Shown: positions 25,026 to 34,076, counted from the first letter of the stretch. The stretch: DNA of 64,000 nucleotides from DASXZH01 sp036502005 (GCA_036502005.1 DASXZH010000090.1:62001-126000); one strand, 5' to 3'. Numbers and translations are program-made. Notes: generated from the sequence alone by a model not told the origin.

Positions 25026-27683
25026 CTATTTCTTGGCCACATGTTCGGGGATCTTCTCCCCGAACATTTTCTGAGTGACTTCCAACTTGCCTTTTAGTCG
25101 GATGTCGTCCGACGACGATCCGACCATGATGTCGAACGTTCCCGGCTGAAGTTCTCGTTGAAGGCTTGTGTTCCAGAGAGAGAGGTCGTCGGCCGTTAAG
25201 GCCAGAGTTACCACCTTCGATTCTCCCGGTTTTAGAGATACGGCTTGAAATCCCTTTAAGGCCTTTAGCGGGCGAATAACACTCGCGGTTTCCTCATAAA
25301 GATAAAGCTGTGGAACCTCGGTCCCCTCACGATCTCCCGTGTTGTTAATGTCGAAAGTGACCCAGAATAGGCCCGGATTTGCAGCGCGAGAGTCTCGGTC
25401 GTGCGGGGTCACAGCCAGTTTCGAATATTCAAACTTCGTGTAGCTTAGCCCGTGGCCGAACGCGAACAGCGGCGAGCCGGAACTGTTCACGTAGTCATAA
25501 CCACGTCCGCTAGGTTCAAAGTTGTAGTAAAGGGGGCATTGGCCAATGGTCTTCGGGAAGGTAAATGGCAGCTTTCCGCTCGGGTTTGCATCACCGCAAA
25601 GCACCCGCGCAATCGCATCGGCTCCTTCTTGCCCGGGGTACCAGGCATCCAAAATGGCGGGAACCTGGTCGACCCATCCTTCCATCGTGACCGCCCCACC
25701 GGCGACAATCACAACGATCGTCGGCTTGCCAGATTTGGCAACCGCCTTGATAACGTCTTCCTGATTGCCGGGGAGATTAAGATAAGCCCGGTCGCTGCCT
25801 TCGCCTTCTTTTATGCCAACAAAGACTAGATTGGCGTCCGCCGAAGAGGCCGCTTGGGCTGCCTGCTGCGAAACCATGTCGCCTTGCGAACTCAGTTTCC
25901 AACCAACCCTTGCCGATGCCTCGCCGGTGTTCTGGTAGTAGTCGATGCGGATAGGAGCCTTCACCCCAGCATCCAAATGGACACGCCCAAGAACCGTCGT
26001 GGCAGGATGATCGGACCAGTCGTCGACGATCATTTTCCCATCAACATAGATCCGCATTCCATCATCGGAAGTGCCCGAAATGTCATAGTCTCCAGCTTCA
26101 GGTGCCGTAATAAAACCGCTCCAGCGAATCGAATAATGGGTCTGCTGAAATCCCTTTGAAGGCGCTTCGTCGACCCAGTCAAAATCGACCGTTGAATCAG
26201 TCCTGGTAAGCGCGGGAGCGCCCTCAAGATTCTGGTTGTTAAAGAACTCAGCCTTCAGGCCCGGTTTCCCATCGGGCGTTTGCAGCGCGCTCGTCGGAAT
26301 GACCGGAAGAACGACCCCGTTTCCGATGCTGCAACCCGAAACGAAGTTGAAATTCACGCTCGGTGAGTGATCCTTAAGACCTTGCAGAATGCTCTTCCGA
26401 TGCTCCACGTTGCCTGTGCCGCTGTATCCACCAAGAGGAACGGGGTCGTTTACGAAATCGCCGAAGACGGCGATGTTTTTGTAATCGGCGCTGAGCGGCA
26501 ACGTGTTGTGATCGTTCTTTAGTAGAACCATGGCCCGCTCAGCAGCCGTTCTTGCAATAGCCGTATGCTCCGGGTTGATCGCTTCCGCAGCCGCTTTATC
26601 GGGATCCACAAATGGATTTTCGAACAAGCCAATTTCAAACTTAACCCGTAAAATGCGGCCCGCCGCTTGGTCCAGAGTCTTCATCGAAATAAGGCCCTTT
26701 GACACCGCCTCATCCAGATACCTAGAGATGTAAACGGTGGGGTGCTCCGCTTCCATGCCTGCATTCACCAAGGCGGCCGCGCATTCCGCCGGCGTTTTAA
26801 CCACTTGGAACCGGTCCATCACGTTGCTGGCCGCACCCCAGTCGGAAACTACATAGCCCTTGAATCCAAGGGAACCGCGCAGCACATCCGTTAACAGCCA
26901 AGGATCGCAAGCGCACGGAACGCCGTTCATGGCATTGTAAGAACACATCACACTGCGCGAGCCAGCGGCAAAAACAGCTTTAAAAGGCGGCAGATAAACA
27001 TCAAAAAGCGAGCGATCCGAAATCTCAACCGCGTTGCTGTCCCGTCCGCCATCCCAAACGTTGGCTATGTAGTGCTTGGGCGTGGTAACAACCCCTGCGC
27101 CCTCCAACTCGCTCACAAACGCGACTGCGATTTGGCTTTGCAAATAGGGATCTTCGCCGTATGATTCTTCTTCACGTCCCCACCGGGCATCCCGGCAAAC
27201 ATTGATAACTGGAGACAAAACTTGCCGCACGCCGTTGGATCGATCCTCCGCCGCGATCGATTTCGCAACTTGATGAATGAGAGCCGGATCCCAAGTCGCA
27301 GCTAATGCTATCGCCTGCGGAAAGCTTGTGTGCCCCTTATCGATAAGGCCATGTAGCGACTCCTCGTAGGGCATGACAGGAATCCCAAGCCTGGAGGTCT
27401 GGGCTATTTTTTGCCACTCGTTGATCTGCTTCGCTTCCGCTGCCGGATCGGTGCCGCGCAGTCCATAAAGAGGAATAAAACCCCAACCGGTAGTTCCTAG
27501 TGCCTTTAAGAAAACTTTGGGATCGGCATCGCTGCGAAGCTGGTCGATCTTTTCTTCGACCGTCATCCTGCCCAGTAGATCCTTTAACCGGACTTCAACA
27601 GGAAGGGAAGGGTTTTTGTAAGCGGGAGTCTGTGCCTTGGCACCGGTGACGGAAAGAATCAATAGGCTAACGGCAGCTATCAT
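25026..27683 (-). CDS. Secreted GH3 beta-glycosidase with PA14 domain
   Basis: 885 residues with a signal peptide (MIAAVSLLILSVTGAKA). GH3 order: TIM barrel from about 40 (LLGRMTVEEKIDQL), KHYIANVWDGGRDSN near 205, the nucleophile motif GYVVSDWGA near 273, the alpha/beta sandwich (MVLLKNDHNTLPL near 385), a PA14 insertion at about 473-596 (GLKAEFFNNQNLEG to ARVGWKL), and a C-terminal fibronectin-like domain. PA14-containing GH3 enzymes act on beta-glucosides, xylosides or xyloglucan oligosaccharides. Last gene of the second prepilin-lipoprotein-sulfotransferase operon or a separate leaderless unit: TAACAT lies 6 nt before its ATG. Confidence 0.92.
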   Translation of the reverse strand: MIAAVSLLILSVTGAKAQTPAYKNPSLPVEVRLKDLLGRMTVEEKIDQLRSDADPKVFLKALGTTGWGFIPLYGLRGTDPAAEAKQINEWQKIAQTSRLGIPVMPYEESLHGLIDKGHTSFPQAIALAATWDPALIHQVAKSIAAEDRSNGVRQVLSPVINVCRDARWGREEESYGEDPYLQSQIAVAFVSELEGAGVVTTPKHYIANVWDGGRDSNAVEISDRSLFDVYLPPFKAVFAAGSRSVMCSYNAMNGVPCACDPWLLTDVLRGSLGFKGYVVSDWGAASNVMDRFQVVKTPAECAAALVNAGMEAEHPTVYISRYLDEAVSKGLISMKTLDQAAGRILRVKFEIGLFENPFVDPDKAAAEAINPEHTAIARTAAERAMVLLKNDHNTLPLSADYKNIAVFGDFVNDPVPLGGYSGTGNVEHRKSILQGLKDHSPSVNFNFVSGCSIGNGVVLPVIPTSALQTPDGKPGLKAEFFNNQNLEGAPALTRTDSTVDFDWVDEAPSKGFQQTHYSIRWSGFITAPEAGDYDISGTSDDGMRIYVDGKMIVDDWSDHPATTVLGRVHLDAGVKAPIRIDYYQNTGEASARVGWKLSSQGDMVSQQAAQAASSADANLVFVGIKEGEGSDRAYLNLPGNQEDVIKAVAKSGKPTIVVIVAGGAVTMEGWVDQVPAILDAWYPGQEGADAIARVLCGDANPSGKLPFTFPKTIGQCPLYYNFEPSGRGYDYVNSSGSPLFAFGHGLSYTKFEYSKLAVTPHDRDSRAANPGLFWVTFDINNTGDREGTEVPQLYLYEETASVIRPLKALKGFQAVSLKPGESKVVTLALTADDLSLWNTSLQRELQPGTFDIMVGSSSDDIRLKGKLEVTQKMFGEKIPEHVAKK

Positions 27684-27689
27684 ACGTGG

Positions 27690-27695
27690 ATGTTA
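27690..27695 (-). promoter_or_regulatory. -10 box (TAACAT) of a leaderless promoter for GH3
   Basis: Minus-strand TAACAT with a 6-nt spacer (CCACGT) before the ATG at 27683; no Shine-Dalgarno sequence in between. Confidence 0.4.
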
Positions 27696-27722
27696 CCCAT
27701 GCGCCTGCAAGACTTCGTAAAG

Positions 27723-28262
27723 TCATCGACTGTCGAGGAGCACGGAGGCTCGCCAGTCATAGCAAGATTGGATCAGTTTAATTTTTTCAGGACCCGTAGC
27801 CACCTGAATCTTTGATTTCAAGGCATTTGTTCGATTCATATTCGCGACTGCATCCTGCTCAAATTCAAGGACCCACGGCTTATGGGATTTTGTATTTGCC
27901 GAAAGGGTCTTAACTCGTATCTGCACCTTGTTCCTCGTCAGTTGTACTTGCGCATTTGCGGGCGAGGGCTCTGGTTTGAAAGTGGCTTTCGAGGGATCAA
28001 GCCCCATTGAACGCAGCGCCTGGCTGGGGGTTAGCTCAGTGGCAAAATTAATGTAAACCGCGTTCATATCGCGCCCAAATGCGTTGATGCGCACACGCGA
28101 TAATCCTTTTGGTGTGAAGAAATAACCGGGTTCTCGTTTGGGCTTAAATGCTTTGCCGATCATACGCTCTACGGCCGGCTGTTCCGCGCCTAGCAGCTTT
28201 GGAATGTTCACCAACGCGGCTTGGGTTCGCATCGAAAGGAGTAAAAGTGGAAGTTGAATCAT
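27723..28262 (-). CDS. Secreted protein of unknown function
   Basis: 179 residues; N-terminus (MIQLPLLLLSMRTQAAL) looks like a short signal peptide. The mature part is soluble with mixed charge (MIGKAFKPKREPGYFFTPKGL, NAVYINFATELTPSQALRSMGLDP) and no motif I recognise. Its ATG overlaps the stop of the TPR-sulfotransferase gene by 4 bp, so it belongs to cassette 2; cassette 1 has no counterpart. Confidence 0.65.
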   Translation of the reverse strand: MIQLPLLLLSMRTQAALVNIPKLLGAEQPAVERMIGKAFKPKREPGYFFTPKGLSRVRINAFGRDMNAVYINFATELTPSQALRSMGLDPSKATFKPEPSPANAQVQLTRNKVQIRVKTLSANTKSHKPWVLEFEQDAVANMNRTNALKSKIQVATGPEKIKLIQSCYDWRASVLLDSR

Positions 28263-30160
28263 GTGTTATTTCTCGGGGTCGGGTGTTTTACGTCTTTCAA
28301 ATCGAGAAGAGCGCCTAGATAAGGTTCGTAGCGCCGCCATCGCTCAACCGACGAGTTGTAAATAGGTTGGCGGGCCTGATATCGGCTTGGAGTATTAATC
28401 GCGCTCTGGTTGTCTTCGTGGTGCAGGCAGGCGTCGTTCCAGGGAAGTTCCAGGAAGGACATGATGTCCCGCGTGGTTTGTTCTTTAGAAGCAATTAAAT
28501 CCTCGTAATCGAGTTCAAAAAACTGCTCCGGCGGTAAGGCATCTCGCCAGTGCTCCATGATGTGCAGGTAGCCGCGGTAGAAGGAAACGATATTCTCTTG
28601 CTTGTAGGCAAAGTTCGGACCGGGTCCATAGTGGGTCGTATAAATCGAAAGGCAGGTATCGACCGGATTTCGCCGAATGTGCAAGATCTTGGCTTTGGGA
28701 AAAGCTGCATGCACAAGCCCCAAATGTTCAAAGTTAAGGGGCATCTTGTCGGTGATTCTCGGGGCTTTGCCCGCCATCGTTTCCAAAACAAGCTGATAAT
28801 CGCTCGCAAGTTTTGCCAGATCGGCGGGGTCTATTGTGTTCCCCCATTTCGCGCCTAAGCGGTCTGCCTCGATAAGCCAAAAAGAAAGCTCGCCGGCTGC
28901 CTTTACGTCAGGATGGCTCGATACGATCTGCTCCAGGAGGGTCGTTCCCGACCTTATCATTCCAACGATGAGAATGGGAGTTTCGCTCTGGTCGCCGTAA
29001 TGCTTAAGAGACTCGATGGTGGCGGCGTTAAAAAGGGATTTTCTCTTTTCCAGGGTTTTCAACCCCCCTTCCAGGGCAAAAGGGCGTCCGGCGTTGTAAA
29101 TCCTAAATGCCGCTTCGCAAGCTTTATCAAAGTGTTGGATGGCGTGTCCCGCGTCTTTGCGAGCTTCGTACGCCATGCCAAGCGCGTAATCGAGAAATAT
29201 GCGATCTTTCAGGCGCAGGGAAGGGCTATCGTAGTTTTCAAGCGCGTTTGGGAGCCAGGATTCGCCGTCGATCTCAAACCATTTCGATTCGGCGAGACAA
29301 TAGTAGGCGTAACCCTGAACGGGTTTTAATTTCACAGACTGGACGAGACATTGAAGGGACTCTTCAAATCGGCCTTGTTCTACAAGCCACTGGGCGTAAG
29401 ATTGGCTCGTGGAGGGCTTCAAAGCCATCGCTTGCCTGAACATATCCTCGGCCGCATCATGCTGGCGGACCATTGCGTAAGAGTTGGCCAAAACAATCAT
29501 GAATGCCGAGACTTTGGGGAATCTGGCCAATCCTTCGTGTGCGGTTTCTATAACGTCCGTCCACCGGCTGAGCCGTTGAAGCTGGTCGCACAACTGAAGC
29601 CAATTCTCCGGATTTTCCGGGGCCAATGCCACCGCTTTCTTGAAGGCGTCCAAGGCTTCAAATCGCTTTTCCGCCATCCGCAAAGCCATGCCGAGATTTT
29701 GGTAAGCGGCTCCCAAAGTCGGATCAAATGCGATAACTTTCTCGAAAGCGGCAATCGCTTCTCTTGGATTTCGGCGGGAGAGCTGGCAAACGCCGAGCGC
29801 GTTATAGGTCGCGGCATCGGGCCGAATTTGCACAGCTTTCTCAGCGATAGCAACCGCCTCTTCAAATCGTGATTGCGATTTCAGCGAAATTGAAAGCCAA
29901 ATCAAGGTCTCAGGCTGATCCGGGGATGCCTGCAGAGACCTTAAAAGGTAGGTTTCCGCCTCCTCATATCTCTCGGTCTTCGCGCAAATAATGCCTTGGA
30001 GAAGGTTTGCTTCTGGCTCATCCGCGCTTTCCGATAGCACCTGCTCCAAAAGGTTCGCCGCCAATTGGAGCTTGCCGCAGCGATAGTGATCCTTTGCTGT
30101 GGCCAGTAGTTCTTCCAACTGGTTTGGTGTACCCGACAGAGGCGCCCTCGAAGGAGTCAC
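28259..30160 (-). CDS. TPR-repeat sulfotransferase
   Basis: 633 residues. About residues 10-385 are tandem tetratricopeptide repeats (LLQGIICAKTERYEEAETYLLRSLQASPDQPE, given in part; AYQNLGMALRMAEKRFEALDAF). The C-terminal sulfotransferase domain begins with the PAPS loop ILIVGMIRSGTTLLEQIV near 398, and has ITDKMPLNFEHLGLV and ILHIRRNPVDTCLSIY near 495 (3'-phosphate-binding Arg/Ser). This layout matches bacterial TPR-sulfotransferases related to the tyrosylprotein sulfotransferase fold; acceptor unknown. GTG start 4 nt after the lipoprotein stop, so coupled translation. Cassette 1 has a sulfotransferase without TPRs at the same position. Confidence 0.88.
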   Translation of the reverse strand: MTPSRAPLSGTPNQLEELLATAKDHYRCGKLQLAANLLEQVLSESADEPEANLLQGIICAKTERYEEAETYLLRSLQASPDQPETLIWLSISLKSQSRFEEAVAIAEKAVQIRPDAATYNALGVCQLSRRNPREAIAAFEKVIAFDPTLGAAYQNLGMALRMAEKRFEALDAFKKAVALAPENPENWLQLCDQLQRLSRWTDVIETAHEGLARFPKVSAFMIVLANSYAMVRQHDAAEDMFRQAMALKPSTSQSYAQWLVEQGRFEESLQCLVQSVKLKPVQGYAYYCLAESKWFEIDGESWLPNALENYDSPSLRLKDRIFLDYALGMAYEARKDAGHAIQHFDKACEAAFRIYNAGRPFALEGGLKTLEKRKSLFNAATIESLKHYGDQSETPILIVGMIRSGTTLLEQIVSSHPDVKAAGELSFWLIEADRLGAKWGNTIDPADLAKLASDYQLVLETMAGKAPRITDKMPLNFEHLGLVHAAFPKAKILHIRRNPVDTCLSIYTTHYGPGPNFAYKQENIVSFYRGYLHIMEHWRDALPPEQFFELDYEDLIASKEQTTRDIMSFLELPWNDACLHHEDNQSAINTPSRYQARQPIYNSSVERWRRYEPYLGALLDLKDVKHPTPRNNT

Positions 30161-30164
30161 GAGG

Positions 30165-30422
30165 TTAATTTGTCGCGCGCCCCATGATGTGGCGCCTTTG
30201 CCCGAGATTTTGCAATGCAGCCTGTTTTTGAGCTGGAGTCATGTCTGCAGAATTGATTAGGCTGGCCCTTTTATCGTTCGTAAGCCCCATTCCTGTAGGA
30301 TCAGCCTTGTTAACCGGCTTTTGCACGTCCGAAACGTTGTCGTGGCATCCAACCAGCGTAAGCGCGATTACAATGCCGGCCAGGGCCAATCCAAGACCGC
30401 TTTTGTTCAACATTCTTTTCAT
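30165..30422 (-). CDS. Small lipoprotein downstream of prepilin (cassette 2)
   Basis: 85 residues with a signal and lipobox (IALTLVGC, cysteine near residue 26). The mature part is short and polar and ends in a helix (SADMTPAQKQAALQNLGQRR). It lies between prepilin and sulfotransferase genes exactly as the lipoprotein at 5101-5313. Function unknown. Confidence 0.7.
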   Translation of the reverse strand: MKRMLNKSGLGLALAGIVIALTLVGCHDNVSDVQKPVNKADPTGMGLTNDKRASLINSADMTPAQKQAALQNLGQRRHIMGRATN

Positions 30423-30444
30423 TTTGATTTTCGTTGTTGTGGAC

Positions 30445-30480
30445 GGTAAGCCCCATCGTTTAGGGCGAAGGGGCTTTACC
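30445..30480 (-). promoter_or_regulatory. Intercistronic hairpin between prepilin and lipoprotein genes
   Basis: GGTAAGCCCC and GGGGCTTTACC form a stem of about 10 bp with one bulge, in the 109-nt gap after the prepilin stop. No U tract follows, so it more likely stabilises the prepilin mRNA or lowers downstream expression than terminates fully. Confidence 0.45.
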
Positions 30481-30531
30481 TTAGGAGGGCCCGCTACCGC
30501 TGCATTAAGGCGGGGCGGCGCTCACGAAACA

Positions 30532-31437
30532 CTAGAATGAAGTAGTCGGGCAAGTTATGTTGTTTCTTCCCGCGACGGTCTTATTCCCAGTCGTACCCTC
30601 TATCAGAGTGATCTGAGTCGGATCGAGTGAACCCGTATAAGCGGGAACGAACGAGCTTGGGTTAAAGAGTTGACATGTCCCCGTAGCACCGAACTCGGAG
30701 AAATGGATGCCGGTCTTCTTACGATACTTAGCGTGGCCGTCTCCAAACGACAGGTTTGTACCGTCGTTATGGTTAATGTCCAGGGTCGTGCCGTCGAATT
30801 CAGCCCAGCCATTTGCGGGCGCGGCATAACCTCGTGCCCCAAAGTTCCAGGGAGCGATTTGAGCAACCTGCTGAAGGCTGGCCGACTCTCTGAAAAGGAT
30901 CGTCCCCGCCGGGGCAGGCATAAGGGTTGTCGATTTGAACTCGGCAATGCCGTTCATGTAATAGCTGCTGCAAGCTTGGCTGTTCAGGTAGTTCACAATT
31001 CCATAGCTTCCGGCGGTGTGTGCGTTCTCGCAACCCCAACCATCGGTTAAGTCGGTGTCAATCGCGATCGGGCAACTGCGAACAGCGCCTTTTCCGTCGC
31101 TCTTGAGATAAGGGTTTAACTGCTCTTGCCAGTTGAGATAGTTGTACTTAGCCCAAACTGGATTGTCATAGCCGTTGTCGTAGCCAGGGAACGTCGCGTA
31201 GTCGCCGACCTGTTTAGAACCGCCGTTGTACATGCCGCCTAATGTGTCGTCGAAGTCGTTCGCATACATAATTTCAGCGAGTATGATCTGCTTCTGATTT
31301 GATAGACATGCGGTTGCCTTTGCAGCCGCTTTCGCTTGTGCGAAAACTGGGAAAAGAATCGCTGCGAGAATCGCAATGATCGCGATAACGACAAGTAGCT
31401 CGATGAGTGTGAAAGCACCCGATTTATTTCTTTTCAT
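30532..31437 (-). CDS. Prepilin-type N-terminal cleavage/methylation protein (DUF1559-like), cassette 2
   Basis: 301 residues with the prepilin leader MKRNKSGA before FTLIELLVVIAIIAILAAIL; the residue before the cut is again Ala. Following FPVFAQAKAAAKATACLSNQ the globular part includes MYANDFDDTLGG and, in the C-terminal third, LSFGDGHAKYRKKTG, the DUF1559-like DGH element. Closely similar in the first 65 residues to the protein at 5336-6268 and diverged after that. Likely an inner-membrane-anchored or surface pseudopilin. Starts the second prepilin-lipoprotein-sulfotransferase operon. Confidence 0.9.
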   Translation of the reverse strand: MKRNKSGAFTLIELLVVIAIIAILAAILFPVFAQAKAAAKATACLSNQKQIILAEIMYANDFDDTLGGMYNGGSKQVGDYATFPGYDNGYDNPVWAKYNYLNWQEQLNPYLKSDGKGAVRSCPIAIDTDLTDGWGCENAHTAGSYGIVNYLNSQACSSYYMNGIAEFKSTTLMPAPAGTILFRESASLQQVAQIAPWNFGARGYAAPANGWAEFDGTTLDINHNDGTNLSFGDGHAKYRKKTGIHFSEFGATGTCQLFNPSSFVPAYTGSLDPTQITLIEGTTGNKTVAGRNNITCPTTSF

Positions 31438-31791
31438 AATATGATTGAGGAAGTCCCCGTTGACCTAGGGCCTGACGAGTTGCAGGCCCAAACTTTGACA
31501 TGCGGCCCAAGTGCACGAATGCATTTGCGATGAACAGAAAACTCCAGTGTTAACTTTCGACCTGCTCATGACTGCATTATACAGGCGAATGTCCGATAGT
31601 ACAAGGATTTTGTCTAAAATGTTCGGAGTGTTTATACAATAGGGCACTCCGGTCGTCCGATTAGGTTCAAATTAGCAGATATTGTAGCCCGCCAAGGGAC
31701 AAAAATGAACAAGTGTAGCGACGTTACACGGCCTAATTTAGGCTGAAATCAGTAGTGATTGTCTACAAATAGACAATCGCATCATGAGGGC
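31438..31791. promoter_or_regulatory. Intergenic gap: prepilin promoter and a perfect palindrome
   Basis: No gene seen. On the minus strand a -35-like TTGTAC (31604-31599) is 17 bp from a perfect TATAAT (31581-31576), giving a 5' leader of about 130 nt for the prepilin operon. Further on, GATTGTCTA-CAAA-TAGACAATC (31757-31778) is a perfect 9-bp inverted repeat, just past the lipoprotein stop at 31792. The half-site TTGTC/GACAA also occurs as TTGTC-N6-GACAA in front of the other prepilin gene (about 6282-6297). Confidence 0.6.
31757..31778. promoter_or_regulatory. Perfect 9-bp inverted repeat, candidate operator
   Basis: GATTGTCTA and TAGACAATC around CAAA. No U tract follows, so an operator fits better than a terminator. 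The GntR/LacI hybrid encoded at 32167-33432 is the nearest candidate: AraR, of the same build, binds palindromes with TTGT/ACAA arms. Confidence 0.4.
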
Positions 31792-32163
31792 TTAGTTAAG
31801 AACGGAGCTATCGGCTCTAGTCAGTTCCATCGGCCGGCCCCCGCCTTTAGCGTCGATCGGGGTTATTTTGAGGCTTTCCTTGCCCGTCCATTCGACTTTC
31901 GCTCTCTTGGTCTGCCCGCCGGTATTGAAGGTGACGATGTCGTCATCCATCGTCCAAGTGCCCATATTTACAACCGATCCCTTCTGGCCCGCTCTAAGGT
32001 CTCCGGATTTTTCAAAGTCCATAATGCCATAGGCAGGACCCGCTGCTCGCCAGGCCCCGGCTATCGAGGGAAGCACGACTTTCGGTTTGTCGGAACAACC
32101 GCAAATAAGGAATAGAGCCGAAAGAGCGAAAACGGACGCCTGTAAAATAAGTCGCTTCATCAT
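31792..32163 (-). CDS. Small lipoprotein, possible lipocalin-like beta protein
   Basis: 123 residues; a second ATG one codon later is equally good. Signal with lipobox LICGC (cysteine near residue 22). The mature part has the pattern of a small lipocalin-like domain (AGAWRAAGPAYGIMDF, NMGTWTMDDDIVTFNTGG, WTGKESLKITPID). Function unknown. It lies 3 nt downstream of the regulator gene, so the two are co-transcribed. Confidence 0.65.
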   Translation of the reverse strand: MMKRLILQASVFALSALFLICGCSDKPKVVLPSIAGAWRAAGPAYGIMDFEKSGDLRAGQKGSVVNMGTWTMDDDIVTFNTGGQTKRAKVEWTGKESLKITPIDAKGGGRPMELTRADSSVLN

Positions 32164-32166
32164 TGA

Positions 32167-33432
32167 TCAGCGATATAGACGCGTTCTAGCGCCGCTTTCT
32201 TGAAGGGCGGGAATGGATACCGCCAACTCGGGGGCAGTGGAGTTTTTTATAACGAGAGCGGCCGGAAGAAACACGCGACACGGCGGGCCGCTAATGCCGT
32301 CGGAAACTCGGTCTAACAGGAGTTCCGCCGCGTGAGTGCCAAACCCTTCAAAATCCTGGCTGGCCGTCGTAATCAAGTCGTTTGCCGGGTCATCGAACCT
32401 ACCGATCCAGTCAAATCCCACCACAGACATGTTTTCAGGAACTGAAATGCCGGCCCCTTCCAGATAAGCGCAAACCCAATATGCGAGCACGTCACAACTG
32501 GCGAAAATCGCAGTTGGTATGGGATCGGAAGACAAGAGCTCACGGACAACTCTCTGCGCCCAATCCGAATATTTTGGACTCTTGCTCAAAATCCTAGAAA
32601 AAGAGTTGCCGATAGGAAGTTTAGAATTGGCGGAGATAGGTGGCAGGTCCTCCGCAACGATCCTCTTGCCAAGCTCCGCAAGTCCGGCGCTTCGCATCGC
32701 ACGCCAATATCCCCTTTCTCGATCTTTAATAGTGTCCGGAATATCCGTATCGGTCACGAAATGGATATGCGTGTGTCCTAAATCAAGCAAATGCCCTACG
32801 CACTTACGGGCAGAGGCTAAGTTTGCCGTGCAAACATGGTCAGCCTCCATGCCTTCGGGCGGGGCAATATCTACAAACACCAGGTGCTTACCGGCCGCGA
32901 TGAGCTTGGCGTACATTTCGTCGTTTTCGGCGAAAGGATCTCGCTCAATAATGGCCCCCAACGCATTTTCGTTTGCGAGGAAATCGTTAAGGAACTCGCG
33001 CTCTTCGATTTTTACAAAGTCGGCGTAAAAACGGCATGGCTCCCGAACGACCACCCGGTAATTGGTGCCCATCAGACCGGTGGAGATTCCGCGAAGGAAT
33101 TGGAGAGAGGCGCCGTCGGCAATGGGGTGGCTGATCCAAACTTGAACCTCCGATCCCGAAACCGCCCTTCGCGCACTTTTCGCCTCTATAATCGGGCGGG
33201 AATAGGGTTTTCGCTTTAAGTCGCCCGCGATAACCAAGGCCTCTATAGCACGGCGAACCGTGCCACGGCTAACGGAAAGTGTGTTCGCAAGAGAGGCCTC
33301 CGAAGGGAGCACAGAGCCCGACTTGAGAACACCGGATCGAATGTTCTTCCGTATTGCCTCTATCGTGATTCGAACGGTTGGTGATAGTTCAGATTTCAGG
33401 GAATGCTCCATTAACGATGCGCTTGCTAGCAT
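32167..33432 (-). CDS. GntR/LacI hybrid transcriptional regulator (AraR-like build)
   Basis: 421 residues. An N-terminal GntR winged helix (SGSVLPSEASLANTLSVSRGTVRRAIEALV, in two parts, residues 35-65) is joined to a LacI/periplasmic-binding-protein effector domain (VWISHPIADGASLQFL, HIHFVTDTDIPDT, MSVVGFDWIGRFDDPANDLITTASQDFEGFG). This arrangement is known from the arabinose regulator AraR. GGGG lies 4 nt before the ATG at 33432; ATG at 33411 is the alternative. Ligand probably a sugar; nearest targets are the lipoprotein at 31792 and the prepilin operon. Confidence 0.85.
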   Translation of the reverse strand: MLASASLMEHSLKSELSPTVRITIEAIRKNIRSGVLKSGSVLPSEASLANTLSVSRGTVRRAIEALVIAGDLKRKPYSRPIIEAKSARRAVSGSEVQVWISHPIADGASLQFLRGISTGLMGTNYRVVVREPCRFYADFVKIEEREFLNDFLANENALGAIIERDPFAENDEMYAKLIAAGKHLVFVDIAPPEGMEADHVCTANLASARKCVGHLLDLGHTHIHFVTDTDIPDTIKDRERGYWRAMRSAGLAELGKRIVAEDLPPISANSKLPIGNSFSRILSKSPKYSDWAQRVVRELLSSDPIPTAIFASCDVLAYWVCAYLEGAGISVPENMSVVGFDWIGRFDDPANDLITTASQDFEGFGTHAAELLLDRVSDGISGPPCRVFLPAALVIKNSTAPELAVSIPALQESGARTRLYR

Positions 33433-33584
33433 CGCCCCTTTCTTTCCTATTGACGATCTACTTCAATAGTTTCGTTCAAGGCCATTTGTTTATCTATTTT
33501 ACATGAAAAGAGGGCGATTACAAGCTTAATAGTACAAAGAATGGACAATCAGCCTTTTGAAATGTTCAGTAAACACGAAAAGTA

Positions 33585-33619
33585 GGAGAGGCCGCCCTTC
33601 CTCGAAAGGCGGCCTCTCC
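33585..33619 (-). terminator. Intrinsic terminator (minus strand)
   Basis: Perfect 12-bp stem GGAGAGGCCGCC/GGCGGCCTCTCC with an 11-nt loop, followed on the minus strand by a T-rich stretch (ACTTTTCGTGTTT). Serves the small secreted-protein gene ending at 33656. Confidence 0.75.
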
Positions 33620-33655
33620 CGGTCATGCAACTCGCTTTTTCTTAAGTCGCTAGAA

Positions 33656-33967
33656 TCATCTATCTCGGCGGAAATCTCTTCGAACCTCGACTGGCCTTCG
33701 CCAGTCATTGCGAACCGGCGCGCAGTAGTCGTTGTTGGCGCGAATCTCGGAATATCCGGCTCCTGCCAGTCCCAGAACCGCCAAACCGGGCTGGTGGGAG
33801 GCGATGCCATAGCCGCCCAGCGCTGCTGCTCCGAGAGCCAATCCATTCCAGGTGCCGCGATCGGAACTGTGACGATAGCCGTTTGCTGATGCCGTCATCG
33901 GTGTTGCTGTCATAACCACGCCGATTGCTAAAGTTGCGAGAGGTGCTGCGATCATTCTTAGTTTCAT
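33656..33967 (-). CDS. Small secreted protein of unknown function
   Basis: 103 residues with a clear signal peptide ending TPMTASANG. The mature part has a Gly/Ala-rich middle (GLALGAAALGGYGIASH) and an Arg/Asp-rich tail. AGGAGAAAAGAA lies before the ATG. Monocistronic with its own terminator. No family recognised. Confidence 0.65.
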   Translation of the reverse strand: MKLRMIAAPLATLAIGVVMTATPMTASANGYRHSSDRGTWNGLALGAAALGGYGIASHQPGLAVLGLAGAGYSEIRANNDYCAPVRNDWRRPVEVRRDFRRDR

Positions 33968-34076
33968 TTCTTTTCTCCTTTGCGGGTTTCCGCTGTTCCT
34001 ATCCTAGGAAACGATCTGCGCATTCGCCGAATCGAATCTGAAACTTAAAAGCTTGTAAGCGGCATAAATTAAAAAG

